A DNA stretch of 64,000 nt from Trinickia violacea (GTDB lineage Bacteria > Pseudomonadota > Gammaproteobacteria > Burkholderiales > Burkholderiaceae), in NCBI RefSeq assembly GCF_005280735.1, contig NZ_CP040077.1:1426001-1490000 (forward strand). The letters are read 5' to 3'. Made by a program: the position numbers and the translations under genes. The notes beneath the pieces are model-generated. The model worked only from the letters and a program-made list of their open reading frames with translations, ran no database searches and had not been told where the DNA came from. Shown one piece after another: positions 25,674 through 35,024 of the stretch. Positions within the stretch are counted from its first letter, which is position 1. The number at the start of each line of letters is the position of its first letter.

Positions 25674-26905
25674 GACGACAAGCCCATGTTGCGTGCCGCA
25701 TCCAGGCGGCCCAGCAGCAGCGCGCAATTCGTGCCGCCGAAACCGAACGAGTTGCTGAGCACGGTTCGCAAGCGCGCGTCGCGGCTCGTCGACACGTAGT
25801 TGAGCCCTAATGCCGGATCGGGATGCGTCGTCTGTACGCCGGCCGGCACAAACTGATCGCGCAAGGCCAGTGCCGCGATGACCGCTTCGAGCGCGCCGGC
25901 CGCGCCGAGCGTGTGGCCGGTCGCGCCTTTGGTGGAGCTGCAAGGCGTGCCGTCGAAAATCGCATTGACCGCGTGGCTTTCAGCGGCGTCGTTGCTCGGC
26001 GTGGCCGTGCCGTGCAGATTGATGTAGTCGACTTCGCGCGCGTGGACCTTCGCCATCGTGAGCGCCTGTTGCATGGCGAGCCGTGCACCGAGTCCTTCGG
26101 GATGCGGCGACGACATGTGATGCGCGTCGCTCGATTCGCCGACGCCGAGCAGTGCGATGGCGTCGCGGTTCGATGCGTTCGCGCGATCCGCGGCATCGCG
26201 CGGACGTTCGACCAGAACGAACGCCGCGGCCTCGCCGATCGAAATGCCTTTGCGCGCAATGTCGAAGGGCTTGCAAGGCTGCGTCGACAGCAGTTCGAGC
26301 GAGTTGAAGCCATACAGCGTCGTCAGGCACAGCGAATCGACGCCGCCGACCACGGCCGCATCGATCAACCCGGCTTCGATCATGCGGCGCGCCGAGCCGA
26401 AGACTTTGGCGCCCGACGAGCATGCCGACGAAACCGACATCGCCGGCCCGCGCAAGCCGAAGAACGCGCGCACGAACGCGGCGAGCGAATACGGATTGTG
26501 CGTATGCGCGTAGCGGAAATGCGCGGGCAGAGTGCCGGTTTCGGGATCGCGTTGCCGGAAGGCTTGTTCGGTTTCGAGAATCCCCGCCGTGCTCGTGCCC
26601 ATGAAAACGCCGATCCGTCCCGCGCCGTAGCGCGCGGCGGCCGCTTCGACGGCTTCGGCGAAGCCGTCTTGCAGCAGGCCGATTTGCGCGAGCCGGTGAT
26701 TGCGGCAGTCGAAGTCGCTCAAGTCCGCTCGCACGTGTTGATCGTCGACGCCCGCGACGGCGCCGATCCACGTGTCGAGCGTCGCGCGCTCGAAGTCGCA
26801 AGGCGTCAGTCCGGTGCGCCGATCGCGCAGGGCTTGCGCCGTGGCGTCGAGCCCGCGTCCGAGGCAGCTCGTGGCGGTGTAGTGCGTGAAAAGTAGCGGG
26901 TTCAC
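25670..26905 (-). CDS. beta-ketoacyl-ACP synthase (FabF/ApeO-like)
   Basis: A 411-residue condensing enzyme with the full triad: Cys in VSSACSSGAK (about 163), His in NLHGTATPSND (about 300) and His in TKGATGHTLGAAG (about 336). It catalyses malonyl-ACP condensation to lengthen the polyene. The start is GTG at 26905, overlapping the stop of the deacetylase gene (GTGA). Only this one ketosynthase is present, whereas larger aryl polyene clusters carry an additional one (ApeR). Confidence 0.85.
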   Translation of the reverse strand: MNPLLFTHYTATSCLGRGLDATAQALRDRRTGLTPCDFERATLDTWIGAVAGVDDQHVRADLSDFDCRNHRLAQIGLLQDGFAEAVEAAAARYGAGRIGVFMGTSTAGILETEQAFRQRDPETGTLPAHFRYAHTHNPYSLAAFVRAFFGLRGPAMSVSSACSSGAKVFGSARRMIEAGLIDAAVVGGVDSLCLTTLYGFNSLELLSTQPCKPFDIARKGISIGEAAAFVLVERPRDAADRANASNRDAIALLGVGESSDAHHMSSPHPEGLGARLAMQQALTMAKVHAREVDYINLHGTATPSNDAAESHAVNAIFDGTPCSSTKGATGHTLGAAGALEAVIAALALRDQFVPAGVQTTHPDPALGLNYVSTSRDARLRTVLSNSFGFGGTNCALLLGRLDAARNMGLSS

Positions 26906-27840
26906 TGGGTTCCGTCCGGTTGCGGGCTCGCCTCAGCGCGTGTGCCGGCGATCTGCGGGTCAGGCGTCAGCGTGGCGTGGGCGGACGACGGCTGCGAATC
27001 GAGCGCCGCACGCAGTGTTGTCCAACGCAACTGGGCGTCTTGCGCCGCGCGCAGGACCATCGGCAGCACGTCCAGCACAATCGGCCTGCCTTGCGGATTG
27101 CGCGAAGCATTGCCATCGTGCAGCAGCAGAATGTCGCGCGCGGCGAGACCGGTGACGAGCCGCCGTGCGACGTCCTCGGCATCGCGGTTGCGCGTGTCGA
27201 AGCCGCGCCGCGTCCAGCTCGCCAGCTGCAAGCCCAGCGCGCACAGCACCGGCTCGAGAAACGGATTGCGCAATCCCGCAGGCGCGCGGAAGAAAAGCGG
27301 ACGAACGCCGCTGATTTCGGTCAGCGTGTTCTGTGCCGCTTCGATTTCGCGCCGCAGCGCGCGCGGCCCTTGCAGCGAGAAATTGTGGCGATGGCGCTGA
27401 CTGTGATTCTCCACGGCATGGCCGCGTGCCACGATCTCCACGACTAACTCCGGATACCGGCGCACGGCATCGCCGATACAGAAGAACGTCGCACGCGCAT
27501 CGTAACGATCGAGCAGATCGAGCACGCGCGGCGTGACTTCGGGGTCGGGGCCGTCGTCGATGGTGAGCGCGATTCGATTGCCTGCGCCTGGCGGCAGCGT
27601 GGTCCAGTTCGGTCCGAGAAGGTCGCTGCGCGGCCAGAGGCCCGCCGCCGCCAGGGGCACATGCGATGCGATCACGCATCCCGCCGCCCACGGCCACCAC
27701 GCGGGCTGAGCCGCAACGGCGGCCGCGGCGCCCGCATGCAGCGCGAGGGTGCCGGTGAGTAACGGTGTGGGTTTCCAGCGGCGCGCGCCGCTCTCCATGC
27801 CGGCCGACGACATCGTGACGATAGGTGGGGGCGATTTCAT
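26902..27840 (-). CDS. NodB-family polysaccharide deacetylase
   Basis: A 312-residue protein with two or so N-terminal hydrophobic segments (about 25-70) and a NodB homology domain: TIDDGPDPEVTP with the catalytic Asp and metal Asp, the HSQRH zinc motif, RAPAG and LLLHDGN. It should deacetylate an N-acetylated or O-acetylated carbohydrate in the periplasm or at the membrane. It is embedded in the lipid-type cluster with four-base overlaps on both sides, so it is part of the same product pathway rather than a neighbour by chance. Confidence 0.85.
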   Translation of the reverse strand: MKSPPPIVTMSSAGMESGARRWKPTPLLTGTLALHAGAAAAVAAQPAWWPWAAGCVIASHVPLAAAGLWPRSDLLGPNWTTLPPGAGNRIALTIDDGPDPEVTPRVLDLLDRYDARATFFCIGDAVRRYPELVVEIVARGHAVENHSQRHRHNFSLQGPRALRREIEAAQNTLTEISGVRPLFFRAPAGLRNPFLEPVLCALGLQLASWTRRGFDTRNRDAEDVARRLVTGLAARDILLLHDGNASRNPQGRPIVLDVLPMVLRAAQDAQLRWTTLRAALDSQPSSAHATLTPDPQIAGTRAEASPQPDGTQ

Positions 27841-30374
27841 ATTGGACTCCCGGTGTGCCTGCCTTCGCTCTGTTGCAATGGCGAGCGCGACGCTTGAGGC
27901 GCGAGGATGGCGGAGAACAGCAGCGCAAGGATCGCGCCGGGGCCGACCGTCAAGCCGAACGATTCGAGCAGCGGTACGCGCGAGAGCGCAAGCAAGCCGA
28001 ACCCTGCCACTGTCGCGAGATTCGCGATCAGCAGCGAAACGAGCGTGGGCGCGGCGATGAACGGTGTCTCATGCTGGGCCGTTTCGCTGCCGCGGGTGCC
28101 CCGGTTGAAGAACAACGCATAGTTCGAACCGACCGCCACGATCAGCAGGAGTCCGATCAAATGCAGGATCGTGAGCGGCACGCGCGCGAGTGCGAACCCG
28201 GCGCTCACGACGAGCACGGCGGCCACGAGCGGCGCGAGCGTACGCGCGACGCGCGCCGGATCGCGCAGCGAGGCGAGCAGCAAGACGACGATGGCCGCGA
28301 ATCCCGCCAGCGAGAGGCGAATGTCCTCGTTCAAGTAGTTCACGTAGAGCCGGTCGGCTTCGGCTTTCAGGTCGACGAAGAGGGCGTCGGGCACGCCTGC
28401 TTGGGCAACGGCGGTTCGGATGGCGTCGGCGTCGAGACTCGAGTCGTCGGGTGCGCTCGTCGCTTGCGCGGACGACGGCGATGGCGCCCGCAGTGTCAAC
28501 ATCGCGCTCCAGCGGCCCGCGCGCTCGGTCAGGAGCGCATCGGCCGCCAACGCCATCGACGTGCCCCGCAGATCCGCGCGAGTCAGCAACGGCTGATGGC
28601 GTGCGCGTTCGACGTCGGCGAGGAAGGGCGTCAACGCGTCGGGCTTCAAGTCGATCGATTGGTTGGCGAGCGCGGCGTGAAGGCGCGGCGCGAGAACGTC
28701 GGCGGGAGGCAGACTCGCGAGCCGCGCGCGCTGCATGGCCTCGCTCGGCAGATAGCGCGCGGGGCTCTCGTAACCGGCGAGGGTGCGTTTGTCCACGAGC
28801 GGCTGCAGTTGCGCGCCGATCTTTTCCGCGCCTTCGAGCACGGCTTGCTCGCTGTCGCCCGAGACCACCACCAGATAACGCACGTCGGGCGCGCCGAGGT
28901 CGGCTCGCAGCGAGGCGTCGAGCGCCTGGCTTTGCATCGGCACCGGGCTCAACGCAGACAGTTCGTGACTCCACAATGCGCCGCGATGCAGTCCGAGGAT
29001 CGCGACAGACGCCGCTATCAGCGCGAACAGGGGCCAACGCAGCGAAGGCGCGGCGCGGACCGCGCGGGCCAGCACGCCGGCGAGCCGCGACACGTCGCGA
29101 ATCGCACCGGCCTTCTCGCGCATGTGGGGCAGCACGTAGCGCGTCACGGCGGCCGCCGCGAACAATCCGGCGATCGAATACAGCCCGAGCTGCACGAGGC
29201 CGGGAAAGCCGGAAAACAGCATCGACGCGAAGCCGCACACCGAAGTCAGCACGCCGAGCCGGATCGTCGGCCAGTACGCCGCGATCCACTCGCGCATGGA
29301 ATCCGCGCTGCGCGAGCCTTGGGCGCGCGAGGCCGGTTTCGTCGATGGCGGATTCGTCGATTGAACAAACAGATAGATCGAGTAATCGACGGCCTCGCCG
29401 ATGAGCGTCGTGCCGAAACCGAGCGTCAAACCGTGCACCGTGCCGAAGGCGAGGCTGACCGCCGCGATCCCGGCCGCGACGCCCGTGAGCACCGGCAAGA
29501 GCCCGAGCGCGAGCGTGAGCGGCGAGCGGTAGACGACGAGCAGCAAGCCGACGATCAACACGAGGCTCACGCTCGAGAGCCGCTCGACGTCATGCTTGAT
29601 CGTGTCGCGCGTGTCGACGGAAAACACGCCTGGGCCGCTCAGCAGCAAATGGTACGGGGAGGCGTTGCCGGTATCGTGCGCGGCGGCGTCGAACGCTTGG
29701 CGCACCGCGCGCATCGCCCGTTCTTGTGCATCGGTATCGGAGCCTGCGCCGGCCGTCTCGACGACGAGCACCGCACGCTCGCCGTCGCGCGACGCCCAGG
29801 CGCCGTCGATCGACGACGGTTGCGCGCCGCTATCGAGCTGGCTCGCGATCGCGGCCACTTCGCCCGTGGGATCGTGCGGCAGCAATGCCTTGACCATCAA
29901 GCCCGCCGACGAGCTCAAGAGATCGAAGCTGTCGCCGAGCGCTTGATGCAGCCCTGCCTCGGTGAAGCGCTGTGGCGTCACCGCTGGGCTCAGCAGATAG
30001 CGATGGTCGAAGACGAACTGCTGATCGCGCGCCTCCGTGACGGGCTCGCCGTTATTGATGGACGCAAACTGCGGGTCACCGCGCAGGCGCGCGGCCAATT
30101 GCTTCGACAGCGTTGCGCGTCCTTGCGCATCGCCGCCTTCGATCGCGACGAGCATCAGCCGCGACACGATCCCCTCGCGCAGCTGATCGACGAGGACGCG
30201 CTGCGCCGCGCTAGGCGCGCGCGGCAGAAACGCGGAGAGGTCGGCCGTGAACGACGCGCGATGAATGAGGACCGCGCAGACGACGAGAAACAGCAGCCAG
30301 AGCTGCACGGCACGCTTGGCGCACAGCGTGCGAAGCCACGGTCCCGCGGAACGTTGGAGCGCCGGCTCGTCCAT
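27837..30374 (-). CDS. MMPL/RND-family exporter of the polyene cluster
   Basis: An 845-residue integral membrane protein with two homologous halves: an N-terminal helix, a large periplasmic loop, then five to six helices, and the same again (second half from about 420). GxAVDYSIYLF and GSNYALFFNRG-like segments sit in the fourth helix of each half, where MMPL proteins carry proton-relay residues. Aryl polyene clusters contain such a transporter, thought to move the lipid product to the outer membrane. The start overlaps the LolA-like gene by one base (TGATG). Confidence 0.85.
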   Translation of the reverse strand: MDEPALQRSAGPWLRTLCAKRAVQLWLLFLVVCAVLIHRASFTADLSAFLPRAPSAAQRVLVDQLREGIVSRLMLVAIEGGDAQGRATLSKQLAARLRGDPQFASINNGEPVTEARDQQFVFDHRYLLSPAVTPQRFTEAGLHQALGDSFDLLSSSAGLMVKALLPHDPTGEVAAIASQLDSGAQPSSIDGAWASRDGERAVLVVETAGAGSDTDAQERAMRAVRQAFDAAAHDTGNASPYHLLLSGPGVFSVDTRDTIKHDVERLSSVSLVLIVGLLLVVYRSPLTLALGLLPVLTGVAAGIAAVSLAFGTVHGLTLGFGTTLIGEAVDYSIYLFVQSTNPPSTKPASRAQGSRSADSMREWIAAYWPTIRLGVLTSVCGFASMLFSGFPGLVQLGLYSIAGLFAAAAVTRYVLPHMREKAGAIRDVSRLAGVLARAVRAAPSLRWPLFALIAASVAILGLHRGALWSHELSALSPVPMQSQALDASLRADLGAPDVRYLVVVSGDSEQAVLEGAEKIGAQLQPLVDKRTLAGYESPARYLPSEAMQRARLASLPPADVLAPRLHAALANQSIDLKPDALTPFLADVERARHQPLLTRADLRGTSMALAADALLTERAGRWSAMLTLRAPSPSSAQATSAPDDSSLDADAIRTAVAQAGVPDALFVDLKAEADRLYVNYLNEDIRLSLAGFAAIVVLLLASLRDPARVARTLAPLVAAVLVVSAGFALARVPLTILHLIGLLLIVAVGSNYALFFNRGTRGSETAQHETPFIAAPTLVSLLIANLATVAGFGLLALSRVPLLESFGLTVGPGAILALLFSAILAPQASRSPLQQSEGRHTGSPI

Positions 30375-31021
30375 CAGTCTCTCGATTCATCCTTGAGCTG
30401 CATCACCGAGTGGTCGCCGTCGGCCTGCTCGATCACGACGGTGCGCAGCGCGTCGCGCGCGCCGCGCAGCGTCACGGTGCGGATCGCCTTCGAGGTGCGC
30501 GCGTCGAGCGGCGTCAGCGTCAACGTCCAGTCATCGCGATTGCCGTCGAGCGCCACTTGGTAGATGCGCTCGAGCGCCGGGCGATCACCGTCGAGCGTCG
30601 CGCGGATGCTCTCGATGAATGCCGACAGCTCCGGATAGCGGTTAAGCGCGAGCGTGACCGTGCGCTGATCGCGCTCGATGGTCAGCTTGTCGCCGTCGAC
30701 GACGAGGCGCTCGGGCTTCGGGCTCGTCGTGAGCTTCTCCAAATGATCGGGCGCGGCGAACACGAGTTCACCCGAGGACTCCAAGGGCTTCGTCGCGATC
30801 GAGAGAGTCTTGGTCTCGACGAACGACGCACGGCCTGACTTGTTATGCGCCAGCATCGACATCAGCGCATCGAGCGTCCAGCCTGCGGTGCTTGCGGTGC
30901 CTGGGGCGGACGCTTGGGCCCAGCACGGCGACGCGCTCAAGGAGAGCGCGGCCACCGCCGCCATCGCGGCGAGCGATGCGGCGGCATGCCGGCGAAAACC
31001 GAAGCGGCGCAAGACGGTCAT
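30374..31021 (-). CDS. LolA-like outer-membrane lipoprotein carrier
   Basis: A 215-residue exported protein with a signal peptide ending near PCWAQA (about 37), then a LolA-fold domain (LDALMSMLAHNKSGRASFVETKTL and LVVDGDKLTIERDQRTVTLALNRYP). In polyene clusters a LolA-like protein sits next to the MMPL exporter and probably ferries the hydrophobic product across the periplasm. Overlap with the exporter gene supports this. Confidence 0.8.
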   Translation of the reverse strand: MTVLRRFGFRRHAAASLAAMAAVAALSLSASPCWAQASAPGTASTAGWTLDALMSMLAHNKSGRASFVETKTLSIATKPLESSGELVFAAPDHLEKLTTSPKPERLVVDGDKLTIERDQRTVTLALNRYPELSAFIESIRATLDGDRPALERIYQVALDGNRDDWTLTLTPLDARTSKAIRTVTLRGARDALRTVVIEQADGDHSVMQLKDESRD

Positions 31022-31024
31022 GGT

Positions 31025-32038
31025 TCAGGACTCCTCGACGACGGGCAGCCGCAGCGCAGCCCGCGATTTCTCGTCGTCGCGTTTGACACGCGGCGGGGCA
31101 GCGGCAACAGCGGCCTTGCCGCCTTGCCAGAAGTCGAAATAGTTGAACCAGTTGTAGGGCGCCGCGCGACAATGTTTTTCCAGCAGCGCGACGTAGCGCA
31201 CGAGCGCGGCGTGGACCGCCTCGCTGCGTTCGCTGCGCGGCACAGCGGTGAAATCGGCGAGCGTGTCGAAGTGCACGTCGTAGCGATTGCCGCCGCGATA
31301 GAGGCCCGTCATGAAGATGACCGGGCGCCGCAGCATCGCAGCCATGCGCAGCGGCCCGAGCGGAAACGCGGCGGGCGCGCCGAGGAAGGGCAGGCGCTCG
31401 AGCGAGTCGCTGTCTTCGGAGAGCAGCGTCCGATCGGCGAGCATCCCGATCATGCAGCCGTCGTCGAGGCTCTCGCTCGCCTTGAGCATCGAATCGGCCC
31501 GTCCGAGACTGATGACGTTCGCTTTTGCAGCGGGGTTCACGGTCTCGAGAATCGCGTTGATGTTGCGCGCGTTCTCCTCATACATCATGACGGCGACGCG
31601 CAGCTCGGGCAGCGTGCGGCCGATCGTGCGCACGACTTCGAAGCTGCCCAGGTGCCCTCCGAGCAGAAACGCGCCATCGCCTTGCGCGAGCGCGGCCAGC
31701 ACGTGCTCGCCGCCATGCACGCGGATGTCGAACAGATCGAAGCGCCCGGAGAGCAGGTAGATGCGATCGTGAATCGTCGTGCCGAACGTCAGCATGTGGC
31801 GATACACCTCGCGCCAGCCGGCGGGCCGGCCGAGCACGCGGCCGAGGTAGTCGCGCGAGGCTTCGCGCACCTGCGGCGAGCACAGCATGAAATAGGCGGC
31901 GATGCCCCGCAGGACGACGCGGCCGAGCGGCCGTCCGAGCCGCAGCGAAAGCCACGTCATGATGCGCAGCAGCGTCGGATTGCTGCGCTCCTCGCGCTCG
32001 GCCCAGGCGGCGCGGGCAGTGGTTCCGGGGAGCTTCAT
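31025..32038 (-). CDS. LpxL/HtrB-like lysophospholipid acyltransferase
   Basis: A 337-residue acyltransferase. GGHLGSFEVV carries the HX4E catalytic motif (about 126-131), and AALRRPVIFMTGLYRGG fits the family. An N-terminal hydrophobic segment (about 36-54) would hold it at the inner membrane. It probably transfers the polyene acyl chain, or another acyl chain, onto a glycerol- or sugar-type acceptor. It overlaps the ligase gene (ATGA) and ends three bases before the LolA-like gene. Confidence 0.8.
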   Translation of the reverse strand: MKLPGTTARAAWAEREERSNPTLLRIMTWLSLRLGRPLGRVVLRGIAAYFMLCSPQVREASRDYLGRVLGRPAGWREVYRHMLTFGTTIHDRIYLLSGRFDLFDIRVHGGEHVLAALAQGDGAFLLGGHLGSFEVVRTIGRTLPELRVAVMMYEENARNINAILETVNPAAKANVISLGRADSMLKASESLDDGCMIGMLADRTLLSEDSDSLERLPFLGAPAAFPLGPLRMAAMLRRPVIFMTGLYRGGNRYDVHFDTLADFTAVPRSERSEAVHAALVRYVALLEKHCRAAPYNWFNYFDFWQGGKAAVAAAPPRVKRDDEKSRAALRLPVVEES

Positions 32039-33780
32039 GCCGCGGCCTCCCGCTCGGATAGCACGCCTGTCGCGACCGTGCGGGCGCCGACCGTGACGGC
32101 GAACTGAATCGCACCGTTGTCGTCCGTGCGATACGTGAGTTCGAACGGCACGCCCGGCGTCGCGGAGTTCGGGAATTTCGCGGAACGGATCTTGAACGCA
32201 TGCAGCGGGCGCTCGAGCGCGCGGCCGATACCGCTGATCGCATGATCGAGGAGCATCACGCCGGGCACGATCGGCTGCCCTGGGAAGTGGCCGGGCAGGG
32301 CGGGGTGGTCGAGCGGGATGTCGAAGGTGAGCGGCTGCGCTTCATGAGCGGCGTGAGGCGCGGCACTTTTCGCTGCGCGCCGCGCATGCTGAGCGGCAAG
32401 CGCAACCAGCGCTTCGCGCGGCAGCTTGCCGGCTTCGTTGCGCGGCAGCGCATCGACGAACAGCAACGGACGCGGCATGAACGCGGCATCGATGCGTTCT
32501 CGCAGCGCACGCTGCAGTTCGGCGGCTAAGAGCGCGGGGGCCACGACGAACGCAGCGAGCCGCGTGACCTTTTCATGCGCCTCGTGACCCTCGTCGTCGG
32601 CGTGAGCCGAGTTGTCCGGCATGAAAAACACGCCGTCCGTCACCCCGGGTATCGCATTCAGTTGATGGTTCAGATAGCCGAGCGACGTGCGCTTGCCCGC
32701 GATGTTGATCAGGTCGGCCTTGCGCCCGTGCAGCAGGAAGTGCGACTCGTCGAGCCGCTCCAGCACGTCGCCCATTGGCGCCGGCGCTTCGATGTGCCCT
32801 CCGGCGGCCCAGATTTCGGCATCGTCGTCCTGCGTCCCGCCGCGCGCTTGCAGTGCGACCTCCGGCACGAGTTGCCAGACGTCGCCAAGCGCCGTGCGCC
32901 GGGTCGCGATCTTGCCGGTTTCGGTGCTGCCGTAGATTTCCATCAGCGGCGCGGCGAGGCGCGCTTCGGCTTCGGCGGCCAGCGTCGTCTGAAGCGGTGC
33001 GGTGGCCGACAGGATCAGCGACGTGTGCGGTCGATGCGTGCTTTCGGACATCAACAGCGCGCGCAGATGAACGGGCGATGTGACGAGCACGCGCGGCTCG
33101 GGCACGGCTTCGAGCGCCAAGCGGATGTCGGCGGGATAGAACGGCTGACGGTTGCTGAACGCAAGCGCGCCGATCAACGCGAGCAGGATCGTGTGCTCGA
33201 AGCCGTACATGTGCTGCGGCGGCACCGTGCCGACGAGCGTCGCGCCGTGTGCGCCGGCGAGGCCGAGCGGCTCCAGTCCGGCGCGCACGCTCTTGACGAG
33301 CGCACCCCAGGTCTTGCGATGAGGGACGGGCGTGCCGGTCGAGCCCGATGTAAAGAGGTACGCGGCAACGCGCGAGGCTTCGATGCGCGGCACGGCTTCA
33401 TGCACAGCGGCAGCGGCGCCGCTTGCGTCCGGGGCCGCGCGCTCCAGCTCGGGAAAGCGAAAACCCGGCAGCCCGATCGCACCCTCGTTCGAATCGTGCA
33501 GGCAGAACGTATCGGGCGCGAACGACGCAAGCTGGCGTAAGGATTCCTGCGTGTGCGTCGACGGCAGCAACGTCACTTTGCCGGCGACGAGCGCCGCGCA
33601 AAAGCCGACCGCGAACCGATAGCGGTCCTTGCACGCGTTGAAGACGTGCCCGCCCGGCGGCAAAGCCGCGGCGAGCCGGGCCACGTCGGCGAGAAACGCG
33701 CGGACCGACACCGGCGCGCCATCGCGCCAGGCAATCGGCTCATCGAGCGACGAATGGGATACGAGCGGAAAACTCGGCAT
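32035..33780 (-). CDS. AMP-dependent acyl ligase fused to a FabA/ApeI-type dehydratase
   Basis: A 581-residue fusion. Residues 1 to about 460 form an adenylate-forming enzyme with the P-loop YLFTSGSTGTPVPHRKTWG (about 140-158), EIYGSTETG and the catalytic Lys region ALPRNEAGKLPRE. Residues from about 470 form a hot-dog dehydratase with HPALPGHFPGQPIVPGVMLLDH, where His of GHFPG is catalytic. This merges the ApeH-like starter ligase with the ApeI-like dehydratase. The ligase probably loads an aryl or acyl starter onto the acyl carrier protein. An 88-base gap separates it from the membrane-protein gene upstream. Confidence 0.85.
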   Translation of the reverse strand: MPSFPLVSHSSLDEPIAWRDGAPVSVRAFLADVARLAAALPPGGHVFNACKDRYRFAVGFCAALVAGKVTLLPSTHTQESLRQLASFAPDTFCLHDSNEGAIGLPGFRFPELERAAPDASGAAAAVHEAVPRIEASRVAAYLFTSGSTGTPVPHRKTWGALVKSVRAGLEPLGLAGAHGATLVGTVPPQHMYGFEHTILLALIGALAFSNRQPFYPADIRLALEAVPEPRVLVTSPVHLRALLMSESTHRPHTSLILSATAPLQTTLAAEAEARLAAPLMEIYGSTETGKIATRRTALGDVWQLVPEVALQARGGTQDDDAEIWAAGGHIEAPAPMGDVLERLDESHFLLHGRKADLINIAGKRTSLGYLNHQLNAIPGVTDGVFFMPDNSAHADDEGHEAHEKVTRLAAFVVAPALLAAELQRALRERIDAAFMPRPLLFVDALPRNEAGKLPREALVALAAQHARRAAKSAAPHAAHEAQPLTFDIPLDHPALPGHFPGQPIVPGVMLLDHAISGIGRALERPLHAFKIRSAKFPNSATPGVPFELTYRTDDNGAIQFAVTVGARTVATGVLSEREAAA

Positions 33781-33868
33781 AGCCTCAACAAAAGCAGTAG
33801 CAGTGCGCCCGCGCCGCGTCGAAAGCGTGCGCCGCGGACGGCGAATTCAACGTGCCCCCAATGGGCTT

Positions 33869-34525
33869 TCAGCGTGCCTCTACGGCGGCCCGATCGCGCA
33901 TCGAGCGCCGGTAGGCGCGGACTCCGTCGAGAATGCTGGAGCGCTCGTCCGGCAACGCGAAGCGGCGGCATCCGTATTCGGCGGCAAACATCAGCGCGAC
34001 GAGCGGCAACATCCAGTAATTGGCGAACGTCGACCAGACCACGATCGAACTCAGCGCGAACAACAGCGTCGACACGCCGGCCATCGTGATGAAGAACAGC
34101 GTCCACGCGAGCGTGATGCGCCGCGTGTACACGGCGACGGCCGGCGTGAGCGGCCCGTGCACCATCGCTGCGAACCGGCTGCATAGCGGCTCGTATCCCG
34201 GGCGCAGCGTGCTGCCGAACACGACGGCCATCATGAGATTGAACGACAGGTGCTCGAGATACAGCCCCCATTCGAAATGCCGTGCAAGCGGCGCGCGCAA
34301 CATCCACAGCGCGGCGCACGCGCCGAGCCAAAGCGGCAGCATCCAGGCGCGACGGCTCGGCTGCAGCGCGGCGGCGAGCGTGAGCGCCAGCAGCGGTGTC
34401 AGGGCCAGCGCGAGACCGACGCCCTGCAGTCCGGGCGTGCTTACCGCGTAATGCGCGCCGAGCTCGTACCCGGCGACGAACGCGATGCCGAGCGCCGCGC
34501 GCGCGAAGCGAGCCAGCCCGTTCAC
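33869..34525 (-). CDS. integral membrane protein of the aryl polyene cluster (COG4648-like)
   Basis: A 218-residue protein with about six membrane helices and a conserved-looking segment EHLSFNLMMAVVFGSTLRPGYEPL, followed by VYTRRITLAWTLFF. Proteins of this kind recur in aryl polyene clusters, without a known function. The start is GTG at 34525. It is the first gene of the minus-strand operon. Confidence 0.7.
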   Translation of the reverse strand: MNGLARFARAALGIAFVAGYELGAHYAVSTPGLQGVGLALALTPLLALTLAAALQPSRRAWMLPLWLGACAALWMLRAPLARHFEWGLYLEHLSFNLMMAVVFGSTLRPGYEPLCSRFAAMVHGPLTPAVAVYTRRITLAWTLFFITMAGVSTLLFALSSIVVWSTFANYWMLPLVALMFAAEYGCRRFALPDERSSILDGVRAYRRSMRDRAAVEAR

Positions 34526-35024
34526 GCCGCGCCCCCGGCGCGGCCACGCTGCGTTTGCAGCTGGGCGGAAAGCCGATGATTTAAGATACTGAGCATCCTA
34601 GTAGTGCGAAGCCGACAAAAAGCCGACGAAATCTGATCCGACGAAATCCGCCTGTGGCGGGGGAGCCATCCCCAACGCCTGGAGTCGACGGATGTTACGG
34701 TTTTCCTATGACGCAAAGGTTGCGTTTTGTAACCGTTTGTATGGCGCGCGAGCGGGCGTGCAAGGTGCCGATTTTAACGCATGCGTCGTTTTTTCAAGAT
34801 ATCTGGGCGCTTCCGCCGCCAAGCGGGGCGCCGCCGAGGCAGGCAGCCCAAGAGGTTCTGTAACCGTTTTTTCGGATACCAGGCGTCACCCGTAGTTAGA
34901 ATCGCTCCGAACCTGAGCGGGCCCCGTTTCCGGGCGTCCCCGCCGCCGGGCTGGCTGCGCGCGAGCGCGGCGGTTGCCCGGCGCCGTCTCAGGCCATTTT
35001 TCGATGTCAATCCCCGTTGCACGC
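34526..35024. other. 499-base divergent promoter region of the polyene cluster
   Basis: No convincing gene. It holds the direct repeat CCGACGAAATC around 34623-34648, a strong hairpin at 34656-34679, an ACGGTT/AACCGT inverted repeat (34697-34702 and 34731-34736), and TGTAACCGTTT repeated at 34728-34738 and 34859-34869. It must carry promoters for both operons. The size and density of repeats suggest control by a repressor or activator not encoded next to it. Confidence 0.5.
34656..34679. promoter_or_regulatory. GC-rich hairpin in polyene-cluster promoter region
   Basis: GGCG-GGGGA, loop GCCA, then TCCCC-AA-CGCC form a nine-pair stem with a two-base bulge. There is no T-run on either strand, so it is not a classical terminator; it could be an RNA element of either leader transcript. 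Confidence 0.4.

Noticed and set aside
27825..30563. Long open frame of 912 codons on the plus strand opposite the MMPL and LolA-like genes
   Set aside because: Composition is dominated by Arg/Gln/His/Asp as expected for antisense of GC-rich coding DNA. The minus-strand frames have clear families and tight overlaps.
34522..34596. 24-codon leader peptide overlapping the first polyene membrane-protein gene
   Set aside because: GTGA overlap is attractive, but the ATG has an AGG directly abutting it and no usable ribosome site; the peptide has no hallmark.
34656..34740. Cyclic-di-GMP (GEMM-I) riboswitch suggested by GACGCAAAG at 34710-34718
   Set aside because: The upstream GCAAACC-type element and the following P1b/P3 pairing of the GEMM consensus are missing; only the short motif matches.
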